A stretch of 64,000 bases of DNA, taken from contig NC_052354.1 of the NCBI RefSeq assembly GCF_009727055.1, positions 54,801,617 through 54,865,616 of the forward strand, read 5' to 3'. Of the stretch, positions 24,125 to 36,389 are shown piece after piece (the first letter of the stretch is position 1; each line of letters opens with the position of its first letter). The notes below the pieces were generated by a model that was not told the origin of the DNA, searched no databases, and worked only from the letters and a program-made list of their open reading frames with translations. This stretch comes from Benincasa hispida. Lineage: Eukaryota; Streptophyta; Magnoliopsida; Cucurbitales; Cucurbitaceae. A program made the translations under genes and the position numbers.

Positions 24125-27100
24125 AAACTTGATTCAGGTGCTACTAACCACGTCAGTTTTTTCCTACCAAGGATTTAGTTCTTGGCAGATGTTGCAATAG
24201 GGAGAGTTGACTCTTCAAGTTGGTACTGGTGAGGTTGTTTTAGCTATTGTTGTGGGTAGGTTGGATTTGTTTTTGGACAAGAAATGTTATCTATTACTGG
24301 ATAATGTTTTTGTAGTTCCTCATATCAAGAGGAATTTAATCTCAGTTTCTTATCTCATTGAATAAGGTTATACTGTCTTCTTTTCTGAAAGTAAAGTGTT
24401 TATTTTTAAGAATGGTTTGGAGATTGGATCAATGGAAAATAACTTGTATGTACTAAGGCCACTATTCATAAAAGCCTTGCTTAACACTGAAATGTTCAAT
24501 ATGGCGACAACTACTAAAAGACCAAAGGTTTCTACTAAGGAAAATGCCAATCTTTCGCATCTAAGGTTAGGTCACATCAACCTCAATAGGATTGAGAAGT
24601 TGGTGAAATGTGGACTTCTAAAGAGTTTAGAAGAAAACTCCTTGTCAGTCTGTGAATCATGCCTTGAAGGCAAGATGACCAAACGACCTTTTACTGGAAA
24701 AGGTTATAGAGTCAAGGAAACCTTGGAGCTTATACATTCAGACCTATGTGGTCTGATGAGTGTTAGAGCTCAAAGTGGATATAAATATTTCATCTCTTTC
24801 ATAGATGATTATTCAAGGTACGGGTATCTCTATCTAATGCAACGTAAGTTTGAAGCTCTTGACAAGTTTAAGAAGTATAAGGTTGAAGTTGAAACCTTGT
24901 TAGGTAAGAGGATAAAAACACTACGATCTGATCCTGGTGGAGAGTATATGGACCTCGAATTCCAAAACTATGTGATAGAACATGGAATCACATCCCAACT
25001 CTTGGCCCCAGGTACACCTCAACAGAATGGTGTATCAGAAAGGAGAAATAGAACCTTGTTGGACATGGTTCGATCTATGATGAGTTATACTCATCTTTCA
25101 AACTCATTTTGGGGATTTGCAGTGGAGACTACATGTTACATTTTCAACATTCACCCGAAAAGTTTTTCTAAAACACCTTTTGAGTTGTGGATAGGCCGTA
25201 AAGGTAGTTTACGCCACTTCAGCATTTGGGAATGTCTGGCCCACGTGCTTGTGGCTAACCCAAAGAAGTTGGAACCACGTTCGAAAGTTTGCCTCTTTGT
25301 AGGATACCCTAGGGAAACGAGGGGTGGATACTTCTATGATTCGAGTAAGAATAAAGTGTTTGTGTTGACAAATGCTATCTTCTTGGAAGAAGACCACATC
25401 TGGGATCATAAACCACGAAGCAAGCTTTTTTTACATGAGATTTCTAGAGAGACCACTGAGGGTTCAACAAGAGTTGTTGAACAGACTGATAGATCAATAA
25501 GAGTTGTTGACATCGGTTCATCTAGTCAACCATCTCAAAAGTTGAGACTGGCTTGACGTAGTGGGAGGGTTATAAACCCACTGAAACGCTACATGGGTTT
25601 AACTGAAGCCCAAAACATCATGTCCGATGATGGGGTCGAGGATCCTTAAGCAAGCAATGGAGGATGTTGACAAAGATGAGTGGATTAAAGCAATGAACCA
25701 GGAAATGGAGTCTATGTACTTCAATAATCTCTAGGAACTTATGGATCAGCTGATGAGGTAAAACCTATAGGGTGTAAGTGGATCTACAAGAGAAAATGAG
25801 GCATAAATGGAAAGGTGCAAACCTTTAAGGCTAGACTCATGGCAAAGAGTTATACCCAGGTCGAGGGAGTGGACTATGAGGAAACTTTCTCACCTGTTGT
25901 CATGCTGAAGTCTATCAGGATACTCCTATCCATAGCCACATTTTATGATTATGAGATATGGCAAATGGATGTCAATACTACTTTTTTTAATGGTAATCTT
26001 GAGGAGACCATTGATGCGTGCAATTATGATGTGATTTTGTAGTGATGTGTGTTATGCGGTGATCATGCAAGTTTTCCTAACAATACCCAAGTATAAGCCT
26101 TATTAGGTTTCCTAGTAAGTCCAGGGTCGAACACAGGGACTACTAAGTAAATATGCAACAGTCACTTTGATTCTCTTGCGGTAGTAAAAACAAATGAAGT
26201 GGATAGTGTTTAAGAATTTTTCCTATGCGACAGAGTTTGAACGCAGAGTTGATGAACGCGTAGAGTTACAATGAGTATGCGATGAAGGGGTTGAGAATGG
26301 GTTTTTTAGCTAGCATTTCCTAAGATTATGCACAATTTATGCGATCATGCTACACACAAATAACAACACGTCATCTCTCAATTCAAAATGCCATAACTCT
26401 TATTTCTAGGACGCATGCGATGTGTATAGGAAAAAGTCGATAGGACTTATGTTTAAGCCTCTATTCTTGTCTATGCGATGATGAATAATGCACACATAAA
26501 ACAAGGTGACCGCATACAATCATTCCTATTTCTAGGGTGCATGCGATGCGTTATAGCAATAGAACTTATGTCAAAGTTTCTATTTCTTGCTTATGCGATT
26601 CTAATCTGACTCTCTCCAGCCTAGATTCTAATCTGATTCTCTCAAGTCTAGATTCTATCTTTAGACTACTCTCTCAAGTATCTCTAAAGGGTGAATGACG
26701 CATACATAAGACAAGATGATCGCATAAAACGTAAATCTTAAGTCATGTTAGCTAAGTACTTCTCAACTCATTCAGAAATTTAGCTACTCATGCGAAGTAT
26801 CGAGAGATTGAACATAGAGTGAAATGAGATTTCCATTTTTTGTAAATAAAGTATTGAATACAAAATAACAAATGGATTTGAGAGATAAGAAGCCTGATAA
26901 GCATTGTCTTGCTTCTCATGGCCTTTTACACTGTTCTTTTTCACTCATACTCTGTTCTAGATATGTATTCTTGCTCTCGCAAGTATTGGCCCTCTCTACT
27001 TTGTAACACTTTCCGGTAGCCTCTTGATCTATCCGGGAATGATCTCTCGGCTTCCTCGTTACCTTGTTCGTCTTCGTCTTCTAAGTATATCTACGAGTAT

Positions 27101-28870
27101 GTGCATGAACAGACTAACTAACTCTCTAATTTGTTGACTCTTTTATACTGGTGGCCTTCGGTATCTATAGAGCTCAAGGTGAAGTAGTCTTTCTTTCTAA
27201 TGATTGCAATGATGGGCGATATTAATTTTTCTGCTCTGATGCGTCGATTAATGGTCACCGAAAGTTGAGTGTACTTGCTACAGTGTGGCTTTAACGACTT
27301 GTCAACTAAATTCGGATTCGACCGTTACCAGCTTTCCATCCCATCATGATTTATTATGTTGTCACCTTGATGCGCAGGCTTTATGCGGCCACCTTTGTAA
27401 GAAACTTCTCACGATCGCATACAATCGCATGACTTGTGATCGCAATCTTCAAGTGCGCTGACGCCGTGTTCCTTTGGATCGCAATTTCACTTGCTCATCG
27501 CATTTTTTCTACACAAAATAGGTAAATTAACTGCTTTTATGAGATGGGCGCTTGCGATCGCAATTCTTATCAGTTTAGCACTTTCCGACATGATATTCCT
27601 TATTTTATCATCGCATTCTCTCATTGTTTTACTTATTTTAGCTATAATAACTTGTATTTCTACCAGTTATGAACCATCACTTGGCTCAACCAAAGGAGTT
27701 CATTGTTCTAGATCAAGAGCAAAGAGTTTGCAAGCTTAATAGGTCCATTTATGGGCTGAAACAAGTGCCTAGATCGTGGAACATTAGATTTGACAGTGCG
27801 ATTAATCATTTGGATTTGATCAGAACGTTGATGAGCCTTGTGTTTACAAGAAAATCATCAATAGCTCATTAGCTTTTCTGGTACTGTATATGGATGATAT
27901 CCTACTCATTAGGAATGATGTAGGTTTTTTTACTGACATTAAGAAATGGCTAGATGCCCAATTCCAAATGAAAAATTTAGGAGAGACGCTGTATGTTTTA
28001 GGGATCCAGATCATTCAGGATCGTAAGAACAAGAGGTTAGCTTTGTCTTAGGCATCGTATATTGATCAAATATTGATCAGATATAAGATGTAGAATTCCA
28101 ATAGGGGTTTATTATCTTTCAGGCATGGAATTTCTTTGTCTAAGTAGCAATGTCCTAAGACACCTCAAGAGGTTGAGGAGATGAGACGGATTCCCTATGC
28201 TTCGGCTGTTGGAAGCTTAATGTATGCAATGTTATGTACTAGACCTGACATTTGCTATGCAGTAGGGATTATCAATTGTTATCAGTCCAATCTAGGATTA
28301 GATCACTGGACAGTAGTCAAAATGATCCTCAAGTATCTTTGGAGAATGAGGGACTACATGCTCGTGTATGAAGATAAAGATTTGACTCTTATAGGATACA
28401 CAGACTTTGACTTTCAGACTGATAGAGATTCTCGGAAATCGACATTAGGGTCAATGTTCACTCTAAATGGAGGGACTGTAGTTTGGTGAAGCATCAAGCA
28501 AGGATGTGTCGCCGACTCCATTATGGAAGCCGAATACGTAGCCGCTTGTGAAACTGCTAAAGAGGCTATTTGGCTTAGGAAGTTCTTTACAAATTTGGAA
28601 GTTGTTCTAAATATGTCTTTGTTGATCACTCTCTATTGTGATAACAACAGGGTTGTGGCAAATTCGAAGGAACCTCGGAGTCATCGTAGAGGTAAGTATA
28701 TCATTTGATCAGGGAGATTGTGCATTGCGATGATGTGATAGTCACGAAGATCGCATCGGAGCACAACGTTGCTGATCCATTTACAAAGGCCCTCACGGCT
28801 AAAGTGTTCGAGGGTCATTTGGAGAGTCTGGGTCTAAGGGACATGCGGCATCTTGTCTAGGGAAAATGGG
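24125..28870 (+). pseudogene. Copia pol of element A, integrase partly open, RT split by a solo LTR
   Basis: The protease site LDSGATNHV is at about 24130. The longest open stretch, 24396-25556 (386 aa), has the GAG-pre-IN zinc finger (H..GH..C..C) and the integrase core with catalytic acids in HSDLCG, RSDPGGEY and QNGVSERRNRT. RT starts near 25815 ([21 protein letters not shown]) and is cut at 26011. It resumes at 27678 with IYGLKQVPRSW and LYMDDILLI near 27885. RNase H follows at 28181-28700 (YTDFDFQTDRDSRKST, MEAEYVAACETAKEAIWL). Stops occur near 24170, 28050, 28145 and 28488. Domain order IN before RT is copia. Confidence 0.9.
26012..27672 (-). mobile_element. Solo LTR I2 in element A RT, minus, TSD ACCAT
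   Basis: ACCAT stands at 26007-26011 and 27673-27677. On the minus strand it starts TCATAACTGGTAGAAATACAA, close to the TGATAACTTG start of LTR I, and ends GCACGCATCA. The RT reading resumes after removal of the block, apart from a one-base deletion. The length is 1661 bp and no internal region is present. It holds many ATGCGAT/GCGATCG words and no gene. Confidence 0.9.
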
Positions 28871-28955
28871 AGATGATACTGGGGTATAGAGTATGCCCTA
28901 ATTTATTGTATATTATACTTGTTTTTCATGTATTGTACATTAGTCTCTCGAGGCA

Positions 28956-28973
28956 TAGGGACAAGTAGGAGAT
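28956..28973 (+). other. Polypurine tract of element A
   Basis: AGGGACAAGTAGGAGAT lies directly before the 3' LTR, the usual position for plus-strand priming. Confidence 0.75.
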
Positions 28974-30991
28974 TATTGGCATTGGTGTCCTAATTCTCCC
29001 GGAGTCTCATACTTTATAAACTTTGTACACATTGTTATGAATAAAATAAGAATTATTTTATTTGCATTTACTCATATCCAATAAACAAAGATCTGTGGTT
29101 ATTGTATGTAAACTTAAGCATGTATATGAGATATATAAGTGGATATGCCTTAAATAATAACCTAAAAGGTATGTAGTACAAGGATAAAGGAAAGATACCT
29201 TATTCTGGTGACACTATGGATACGACCCGCTTTATAGAGGTTTACAAGTGTTGTTAACTACTACAGATAGTCTGATTCTGACCATTCATGTGCAGACATG
29301 CGAGCGAGGATGTCCTATACAAAGAGTTTGTATAAGATCGGACCACGAGATGATTCATCTCTTTATATAACGCCATTAATAATTAAGACTTACATCTCAC
29401 TAAAATGACCATAGATGACATGATCTTAATCTTGAGTGTTTTGGGAACTCCTACCTATGAGGGTAGTCCTTTGATTAGTATGGGTGAGAGTGGCTAGATT
29501 GCCAACCCAACAAGCCTACCTTTTTGAAGATTTGTCTGATTGGGGAGCTGGGAACTCAGTTACACAAGACGAAATTCACTCCTTCCTCAAAACAGGGGTA
29601 AGTAGATAGATTGCTCCCTTAAGGGCTGATTCCGGGTCTTGAACATAATGGCCATATCCTGAAAGAAGGGACCCAGTCATAGTCGGACTATGACTTATTG
29701 TTCATTAGAGAAATCAGCGGTACTTAAAGAGTTAGATGTAACTATAGGGGAAAAACGATAAATTGGCCCAGCTGTGCTTACGAGCGATCTATGAAGGGTT
29801 ATCGTATTGTTGATTGGTTGATATGGACACATAAATATATCTGTAGTGAAAAGAGTGCAGTTGTCGGTCTTTAGGGGAGTGTTCAATAGTTAATGGGTGG
29901 TGGATCTCGTAGCTAAAGAGTTTAGTCAGCTATTCACATACCGTTGGAGCTTCAAGCTACAAGTCCATAAGGTCCCTTAGGTAGCTCAATGGATTCAAGT
30001 TGAGAATCAGATTTTGGGGTTGATTTAAAGTGTTCAAATTAACAAGAGGAAATTTGATTATATGTGATATAATTGGTGTGATGTATGAGATATATTACTT
30101 GGAGGAATTAATGCGAATATGATTTACATTAAGAACCATAAAATAGTAAAAGAACTATGGTTTATATGTTTTATGAGATGAAATATTAAAACTATAAGTT
30201 ATAAGTATAATATGATAAGTTGGTTATCATATTTATTTATAATATATTAATTATATGATAATTAATTTCTTTTTCTCTAATAATCGATTGAGTGGGAGGT
30301 TATTGGTGGTGTTATGATAACCATGAGATAGAAGGAAAATTGTTTTCCTAATTTTAGGAGTTTCCTCATTCGGAAAGTTTTCACAGACACAAGCTATCAA
30401 GTGAAAGAGTTTCACTAAGCGATAGCTATCAAAGACTAAACGATCGTGTAGAGTTGACTATACGATAGTCACTCAACTGATCGTAGCTACACGATCGAGT
30501 GGCTAAATCTATATGATAGGCTGTCATTTACTAAACGATCGAGCACATCGTCTATACGATAAACAATGTCATATCTCTTACTTACTCGATCATAGACCTC
30601 CAGTCTCTTCGTCAAGCCAAGATTAGACAGAGCCTACAACTCCTAGATTCTCACATCGAGAATATCAAAGTAACCATTGTGGTGGTGTCCTCACTCAGTT
30701 TATGGATCGAGTTGGACTCGATTGGGTCGAGGAGTTGTTGGCCGTTCGTTGTGTTTGTGTTCGTTGGTTGTACCAGTCGTTGAGTTCGAGTGTGTTGTTC
30801 TTGGACGCTTGTAGACTGATCAAGGGAATTGTGAAGAATAGTTCTTCAAATATATGCATCCTCTATCCTTTGTATCATCGTTTAGCATGTTGTAATTTCT
30901 AAGTTTTCATGTTGTTTTGTGTTCAATTCGAATGGAATTTGGAACGATCCCTTGCGCTGCTCATGGAAATCCTCGTGTTTTATTTCCTTCA
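28974..30991 (+). repeat. 3' LTR of element A
   Basis: It runs from TATTGGCATT to CCTTCA and is followed by TATTT. The CGATCG cluster is at 30415-30600. The short frame at 30702-30902 has a counterpart in the 5' LTR; it is U5 sequence and not a gene. Confidence 0.92.
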
Positions 30992-31186
30992 TATTTAACA
31001 ACAAATTAGCGTCAAGATCAAAACAATAGTGTCATCACATCAATAGCATGCAATCCTTGTGTTTATTCTTGACTCACCAGGCACCTAGTTAGATTTATAT
31101 TTGGATTTAATTAGGCAAAACAATGTGTTCTTAAAGACATCATAGAGCATCTAATCATCGCATATATCAAAACACATCAGGGATCT

Positions 31187-34094
31187 TGTTGGAAATTTGA
31201 TTGGTTGGCTTTATATTTTTATAAGGCATTGGTTTCTTCAGTTGTCTCAAATAAAATCTTAACATCTGTTTGTGACATCAGAGCATTTTCCTACAGAATA
31301 TTTTTCTTATCTGGAAATATTAGGCTATATTATTCCATCCGACATTTTCCTTTACCGAGGCACAACTTTTCTTTTCCAAATGGGAATTTGTTTTCTTTCC
31401 TGATTCGATTATTAAAGGAGGATTATGTTAATCATTTAAGGTTGCCACTTTTGTTAATCAAGCAAGCCATTTTCTGTTTTGTGACCAAATTATTCATCTT
31501 GGTGTTCTTGCTCTTTGCTCACTACATTCCACTGTGCAAGTTCTTCATCCGTTGTGTGGACCGTCGTTGTGTGAATCATTCAAGAACGTAAATATTATTA
31601 TGTATTAGGGGGAGCCTAAAGCACAATTGAAGAGAAAGGATTCTCGGTCTTAGGGGGAGCCTAAGACTTAGTTTTAGAGAAGGAGTTCTCCATCTTAGAG
31701 GGATCCTAAGATTCATCAATGAAGGGAGTTTGCTGACTTTAGGAGTGTTGAGTTTTATGTTCTAAAACTCGTGGTTTATAAACAATAAAACTTATTCTAA
31801 AAATTTAATAAGTTGTTATTGAATATATGAATTACTTATTTCGTTTTAGAAATAAATCCAATAAATTAAAATATCCATGACTATTAAATGAATACTTGAA
31901 CTTTATGTGGGGACATAAAAGTGGATCAGGTTTGAGTAAATAGTCAAAAAGATCTATAGTATATGAATAAGATTGGGTGCCTTATTCTGGTAACATTATG
32001 GGATGTGGCCCACTATGTAGATGTTACAAGGAGTTGTAAAATGCTACAGACAAAGTGATCCTGATTCGTACATGTTATGATATGAGGAGTTAGGGCATCC
32101 TGTGCAATGGGTTTGTACAAGATCGGATCACAAAATAAGTCACTCTTACTTTATAACGTTGTTTACTCTTTAAGATTGACTATTTCAAAGCAATGACCAA
32201 GGTAACTTGACCTTAATCCTGAGCTAACTACGAACTCCTATTTATTATAGATTATCCTTAGATTTATATAGATGAGGTTTGGCTCAATAGCGTCGGCTCA
32301 ATAAACCTCCATTTCAGGGGTAAGACTGGGTAGATAGTTGGGGACATAGGGTGCAATATGAAATTCACTCATACCCGCTTTCAGAGATAGTAGAGAGATT
32401 GTGCCCTTAAGTACTGACTCCAGGTCTTGAATAAGGGTTCCACTTTCTCATTGGCTTGAGAGGACTCGATTTGTTGATCGGATCACAAACCAATGGTTCA
32501 TTAGAGGATCAGTGGGATTTAAGGAATAAGAGGTAATCTCGGAGGTAAAACAGTCATTTGACCTAGCCGTTATTATGAACAACCTATGAAGGGTTAACTT
32601 ACTAATCATGGTTATATCGAATGGACATAATATATCCACAACGAGAAGAGTGCAACTCTAGGCTTTAGTGGAGTGACCCAGTAGTTAATGAATGGGGGAT
32701 AATTCGGTGTAAAGAGTTTAGTCAATTAATCTCGGATCGTTGGAGCCCATGATCTGTATGTCCATGAGGTCCCCCTACTAGCTCATAAATAGATTAGCTT
32801 TAAAGTAGCATGATAAGTTAATTTGAAACGTTCAAACTAGAATTAAGGGAATTAGTAAATATATGTGATATAATTACACGTTTAATTTTTTAATTTTGAA
32901 ATTAAATGAAATTGGAGAATCAATTAATATTTAAATATGATTTAAATATTAAATTCATGAATAGGGATTCTTAATTGTGGAATTAGTGTTAAATTAATCT
33001 AATGTTTGATATTGAATTAACTAGAATTAATTAAATTGTTTAATTATTTATTTATTATTAATTTTATTAAAAATTAGTTATTGAATTAATTTTGCAAAAT
33101 TAATCAAGATTTCATTTTTGAAATTAAAAATTGATTTTAGAAATCAATAAGAAAATCAAATTTGAAAAAGATGGAAAATGAAAAATCTCCAAAGTGAGTT
33201 TTTTCCACTTTCCATTTCAAGTAGCTCACACATATACCACCATAAACTTGAGTCAGTCTTCCAAGCATGAGTTGCAATACATGTAGCAATGGAGTTTGCA
33301 TGATAGTCATGCAATAAATGAAGAAGATTGGGTTGAGAATTGAGCATGCATTTTGATAGTTTTTTTGTTGCAAAAACTTAAAGTTGAAGAAGGTCTTCAA
33401 CCATGGTGATGCAATAACGTCATCTCCAAATTCCTTTAATCCAAGTTTATTTTGAGTCCCACAATTCAATCTAAAGCACCAAGAGGATAGTAGGGAAGGC
33501 CTTGAGGTAGTTCACAAGTTGATTTGGAGAAGATTTGCAGCTAGGTTCGAGTATCAAGTATTTCTTCAAAGGTATGTCATGAAACCGTCTTATTAGTTTA
33601 TGAGCATGCTTAATTTAAAGCAAAAATTAATGAATTAGAATGTTTAGTGATCCGTTTTACTTCCGTTGTATGTTTTCTAATTCTAACAAGGAGAAGATAA
33701 CAATGTTGACAGGAGTCTCACACACTGTCGAAAGTCGATATGTTCAATACTAATATTACCAAACTTAGGGGGGATCTAAGTATATTTAAGAGAGAGTCTC
33801 ACATCTAGGGGGAGCCTAGGTGATCAATGAGTTGAGCTCTGTGTAAGTCGTTGTAGTAGTTGTATATTGCACATAAGTGCAGCGTTGTAAACTGCTTAAC
33901 TCTTTAATATTAGTGGATTATCTTTCCTAGGTACATTGTCCCCTAGATGTAGGTGGATTTCATCGAACTGGGTTACCAACTCCTGTGTCTCTTTAACTGC
34001 TTACTTATTGTTGGTATTTTGTTGTTACATTTGTTGTTAGTGCTTTCCTTTTAACATCTGCGTTTGTGTGACAAGTCATCTCAGTGATTTTTCA
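31187..34094 (+). mobile_element. 3' LTR of SIRE-type element C2, split by LTR G
   Basis: It starts TGTTGGAAATTTGATTGG just after the polypurine tract half at 31180. The part after LTR G holds 'cctagatgtaggtgga' near 33950, a U5-like block that also occurs, inverted, in element B's LTRs as 'cacctacatctgggg'. I placed the end at GTGATTTTTCA (34094). Without LTR G it is about 0.96 kb. A 128-codon open frame at 31205-31591 lies wholly inside the LTR and has no protein-family features, so I do not call it a gene. Repeated GGGGGAGCCTA(A) blocks lie at 31610, 31655 and 33800. Confidence 0.65.
31746..33688 (+). mobile_element. Solo copia LTR G, TSD AGGAG
   Basis: It starts TGTTGAGTTTTATGTTCTAA and ends TTCTAATTCTAACA. 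AGGAG stands at 31741-31745 and 33689-33693. The length is 1943 bp. Its block order matches LTR F and the A-type LTRs, so it is Angela-like. No internal sequence is present. The open frames on both strands near 33137-33469 are AT-rich LTR sequence without support. Confidence 0.92.
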
Positions 34095-35445
34095 AAAGAA
34101 AATATCTAATGGGTTTTTAAACCTTCATACTCATGTCTATCAATCCGTGGAATACTTTCACTTTTGTGTTTAGCAATTGATCGAATTCTTTTCAAAACTT
34201 GAGTATAATTCAACTAATTAAGACACTAATATTCTATTTTTAAAAATAAGAGGTTTAAATAAGCTAAATAAATTTCTAATATAGATGTGTGTGGTAGATA
34301 TTTAATATTAATTAAAAGAAATTGTCAGTCCAATCGACATAATAAATATATTTAGAAAAGATATCAATCTTAACTATAACCTTGGTTAATAATTTTTATC
34401 CTAAACATTTTATTTGATTAAATTATACCTAAAATTTTAATAAGTGTTGTAATCTTCATCTTAAACTTGTATATGCCGTAAAAAAATTCGTACAAGTAAA
34501 CTTTCATCTAAAAAACTATTAATTAATAAAATATTCTCATGTGTATTCAATAAATATAAAACATATGTAAAATACGAAATTAATGTGAATTAACTTCAAA
34601 TACAAGGATCAGTGTTTAATTTAATTTAATTGAATGTTTATGGTGAAAACAATATAAGATTAATAGTACAAGCTGGCACAAATTGAGTTAAGCTCTTTTT
34701 GCAAGCATAATCGAGTTTTATTTTAATACTTTTAGAAAAATGAATATTTTTAAATATTAGAGATTAAAATTTAAAAAAAAAAAAATAGTTACCGACAAAA
34801 AGTTATAACCAGCCGACAATAAAGAGAGAAAAAGCTTTTCCAATTGACATGAAGACATTTTTTCCCCTTAATCTAGAAAGTATTAAAAAATATTTAATTA
34901 TATTTAATCGCTAAATTTTCCTTTTATTATAACACTTGATTTGGTGTCCTTTTGTATCATTATTGAAATGTGATGATTAACTTTCAATAATGTTACCAAA
35001 TTATTATAATCATGATATATAGGAACATGTGTATATATTGTCTAACATTCTTAGTTTAAATCTTAATTTCATATTTTAAGCTAGAAGTTAGACTTATATA
35101 GGCTAAAATAAGTGCAGTTTAATAGTTAAACTAGCTAGAGACATCTACTCATAGTCAATTTTTTTATGTTAATTGAACTATACTTATATTATCAATAACA
35201 TGTAACTCTATTGATATTAAAAAATTTCTAAATAAAATTTTGAATCTTTAACTTTTTAGATTATAATATCATGAAGATGAAAAGAAAAATTAAACTTTTA
35301 ATCGATAAGTGAATCAAGTTCTAAGCCTCCAATCATTTGAACTATCTCAAATCTACGTTATATTATAGATTTTGAATTATGAACAAAATTTATTTGGTGT
35401 TAAATTATAAATTTAGTCCTAAAATTCGTAATTTATATTTATTTG
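34095..35445. other. AT-rich spacer between the two retrotransposon stacks
   Basis: I see no gene, LTR border or clear repeat here. It includes poly-A at about 34770-34785. It may be the older host sequence into which both stacks inserted. Confidence 0.5.
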
Positions 35446-36165
35446 TGAAAAACAAAGATAGTTAAGTTATAACACCACAAGGCCAGTCATGAAACTGTTG
35501 ACAAAACAGCCAACACAGAGAGATAAAGGGAGAGAAAACAACTACAAAGTGTTAACCCAGTTCGGAGTAACTTCACCTACATCTGGGGGGCTAAGAGCCC
35601 AATTGAAAAGGAGTATCAATGATGTTCAAAGGTTTACAAGTAAACTACTTATTTGATAGATACACTATCATGTGGTACAATGAACTGAAGACCAATATTC
35701 TATCTAGGCTCCCCTTAGAATTCGTATTGCTTGTCACAAAATATTGACCCACGTTAAGCTCCCCCTGAATACCAGGCTTCTCACTTGTTCGATCTTGTAA
35801 GTTTAGGCTCCCCCTAAACTCAATGTTCCTTATCAAAATTCACAAAGATAATGTCAACAATGATGATAGCGCTTTTCTCTTTTTCATAACCAAAAACATG
35901 ATACGGTACCGCACATCAAAAGAACAGTCTCTCCAATAAAATTATAAAAAAAAAAAAAAAACCTACCGCAACAACTTCAAACACTTCCTTTTATATCACA
36001 ACCCAAAAAGGGAATAAACGGAAAAGGAAACTAGCGCCATAACCAAAAAGGTAAAAGAATAAAAACATTCCAAAAGAGCACCAATACACTGAAAACTGAA
36101 GTCATAAAGAAGAAGACCAATATTCCAATAAAAGAAAATTTACAGACCAACCAACTGCAATAACA
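35446..36165 (-). repeat. 3' LTR of element B
   Basis: Inverted partner of 49307-50030. The two share 'cacctacatctggggggctaa', 'atagatacactatcatgtg' and 'cctaccgcaacaacttc' blocks. On the minus strand it starts TGTTATTGCAG after a GGGGGAGCT purine tract and ends TTTTTCA. Confidence 0.85.
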
Positions 36166-36372
36166 AGCTCCCCCTTTAGCAAAAACATTTTCTTTTATGA
36201 GCAGACAAAAAGAACTGTAGAAGAAGCAACCAACCATACACAAACCAAAAGAAACTAGCAACAACCTAAACCCATTATAATGCAGCAACAACCAAACATA
36301 AACCAAAAGAAAAGAACCACAAGGGAGACAACCACATACACCATACAAGCGAAACCAACTCCCCCTTGGTTG
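36166..36372 (-). other. Two polypurine tracts of element B
   Basis: On the minus strand AAAGGGGGAGCT (36166-36178) lies next to the 3' LTR, and a second tract CCAAGGGGGAG stands about 190 bases upstream (36361-36372). The one next to the LTR is probably the active type. The second could be a central or alternative tract, or mark a different LTR border. Confidence 0.6.
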
Positions 36373-36389
36373 TCATAAAAAGAAAATTA

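Larger units (their letters stand above)
17391..30991 (+). mobile_element. Ty1/copia element A (Angela-like), nearly complete, TSD TATTT
   Basis: Two 2.0-kb LTRs (17391-19451, 28974-30991) are flanked by TATTT at 17386-17390 and 30992-30996. A Met-tRNA type primer site, gag remnants, a DSGAT protease, integrase, RT with YMDD and RNase H, and a polypurine tract are all in the right order. Large LTRs that start TGTTGG-like are typical of the Angela lineage; that placement is inference. It carries two nested LTRs (20500-21953 and 26012-27672). Without these it would be about 10.5 kb. Stops and frameshifts make it non-autonomous. Confidence 0.93.
16092..31179 (+). mobile_element. Solo LTR I, TSD GGGAG/GGGAT, split by element A
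   Basis: It starts TGATAACTTGTTGAAATAC and ends ACACATCA. GGGAG precedes it at 16087-16091 and GGGAT follows at 31180-31184, one mismatch. With element A and one TSD copy removed it is about 1.48 kb. The start matches the minus-strand starts of the LTRs at 26012-27672 and 45198-46690. A TATA box lies at 16557. It sits inside the polypurine tract region of element C2, 7 bp from C2's 3' LTR. No internal genes belong to it. Confidence 0.75.

Noticed and set aside
30702..30902. Frame shared with 19075-19353, possible repeated gene
   Set aside because: Both are the same U5 part of the A-type LTRs.
31205..31591. 128-codon open frame with hydrophobic stretches, could be a small membrane protein gene
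   Set aside because: It lies fully inside the 3' LTR of the SIRE-type element C2, directly after the LTR start, has no family motif, and codon use looks like AT-rich non-coding sequence.
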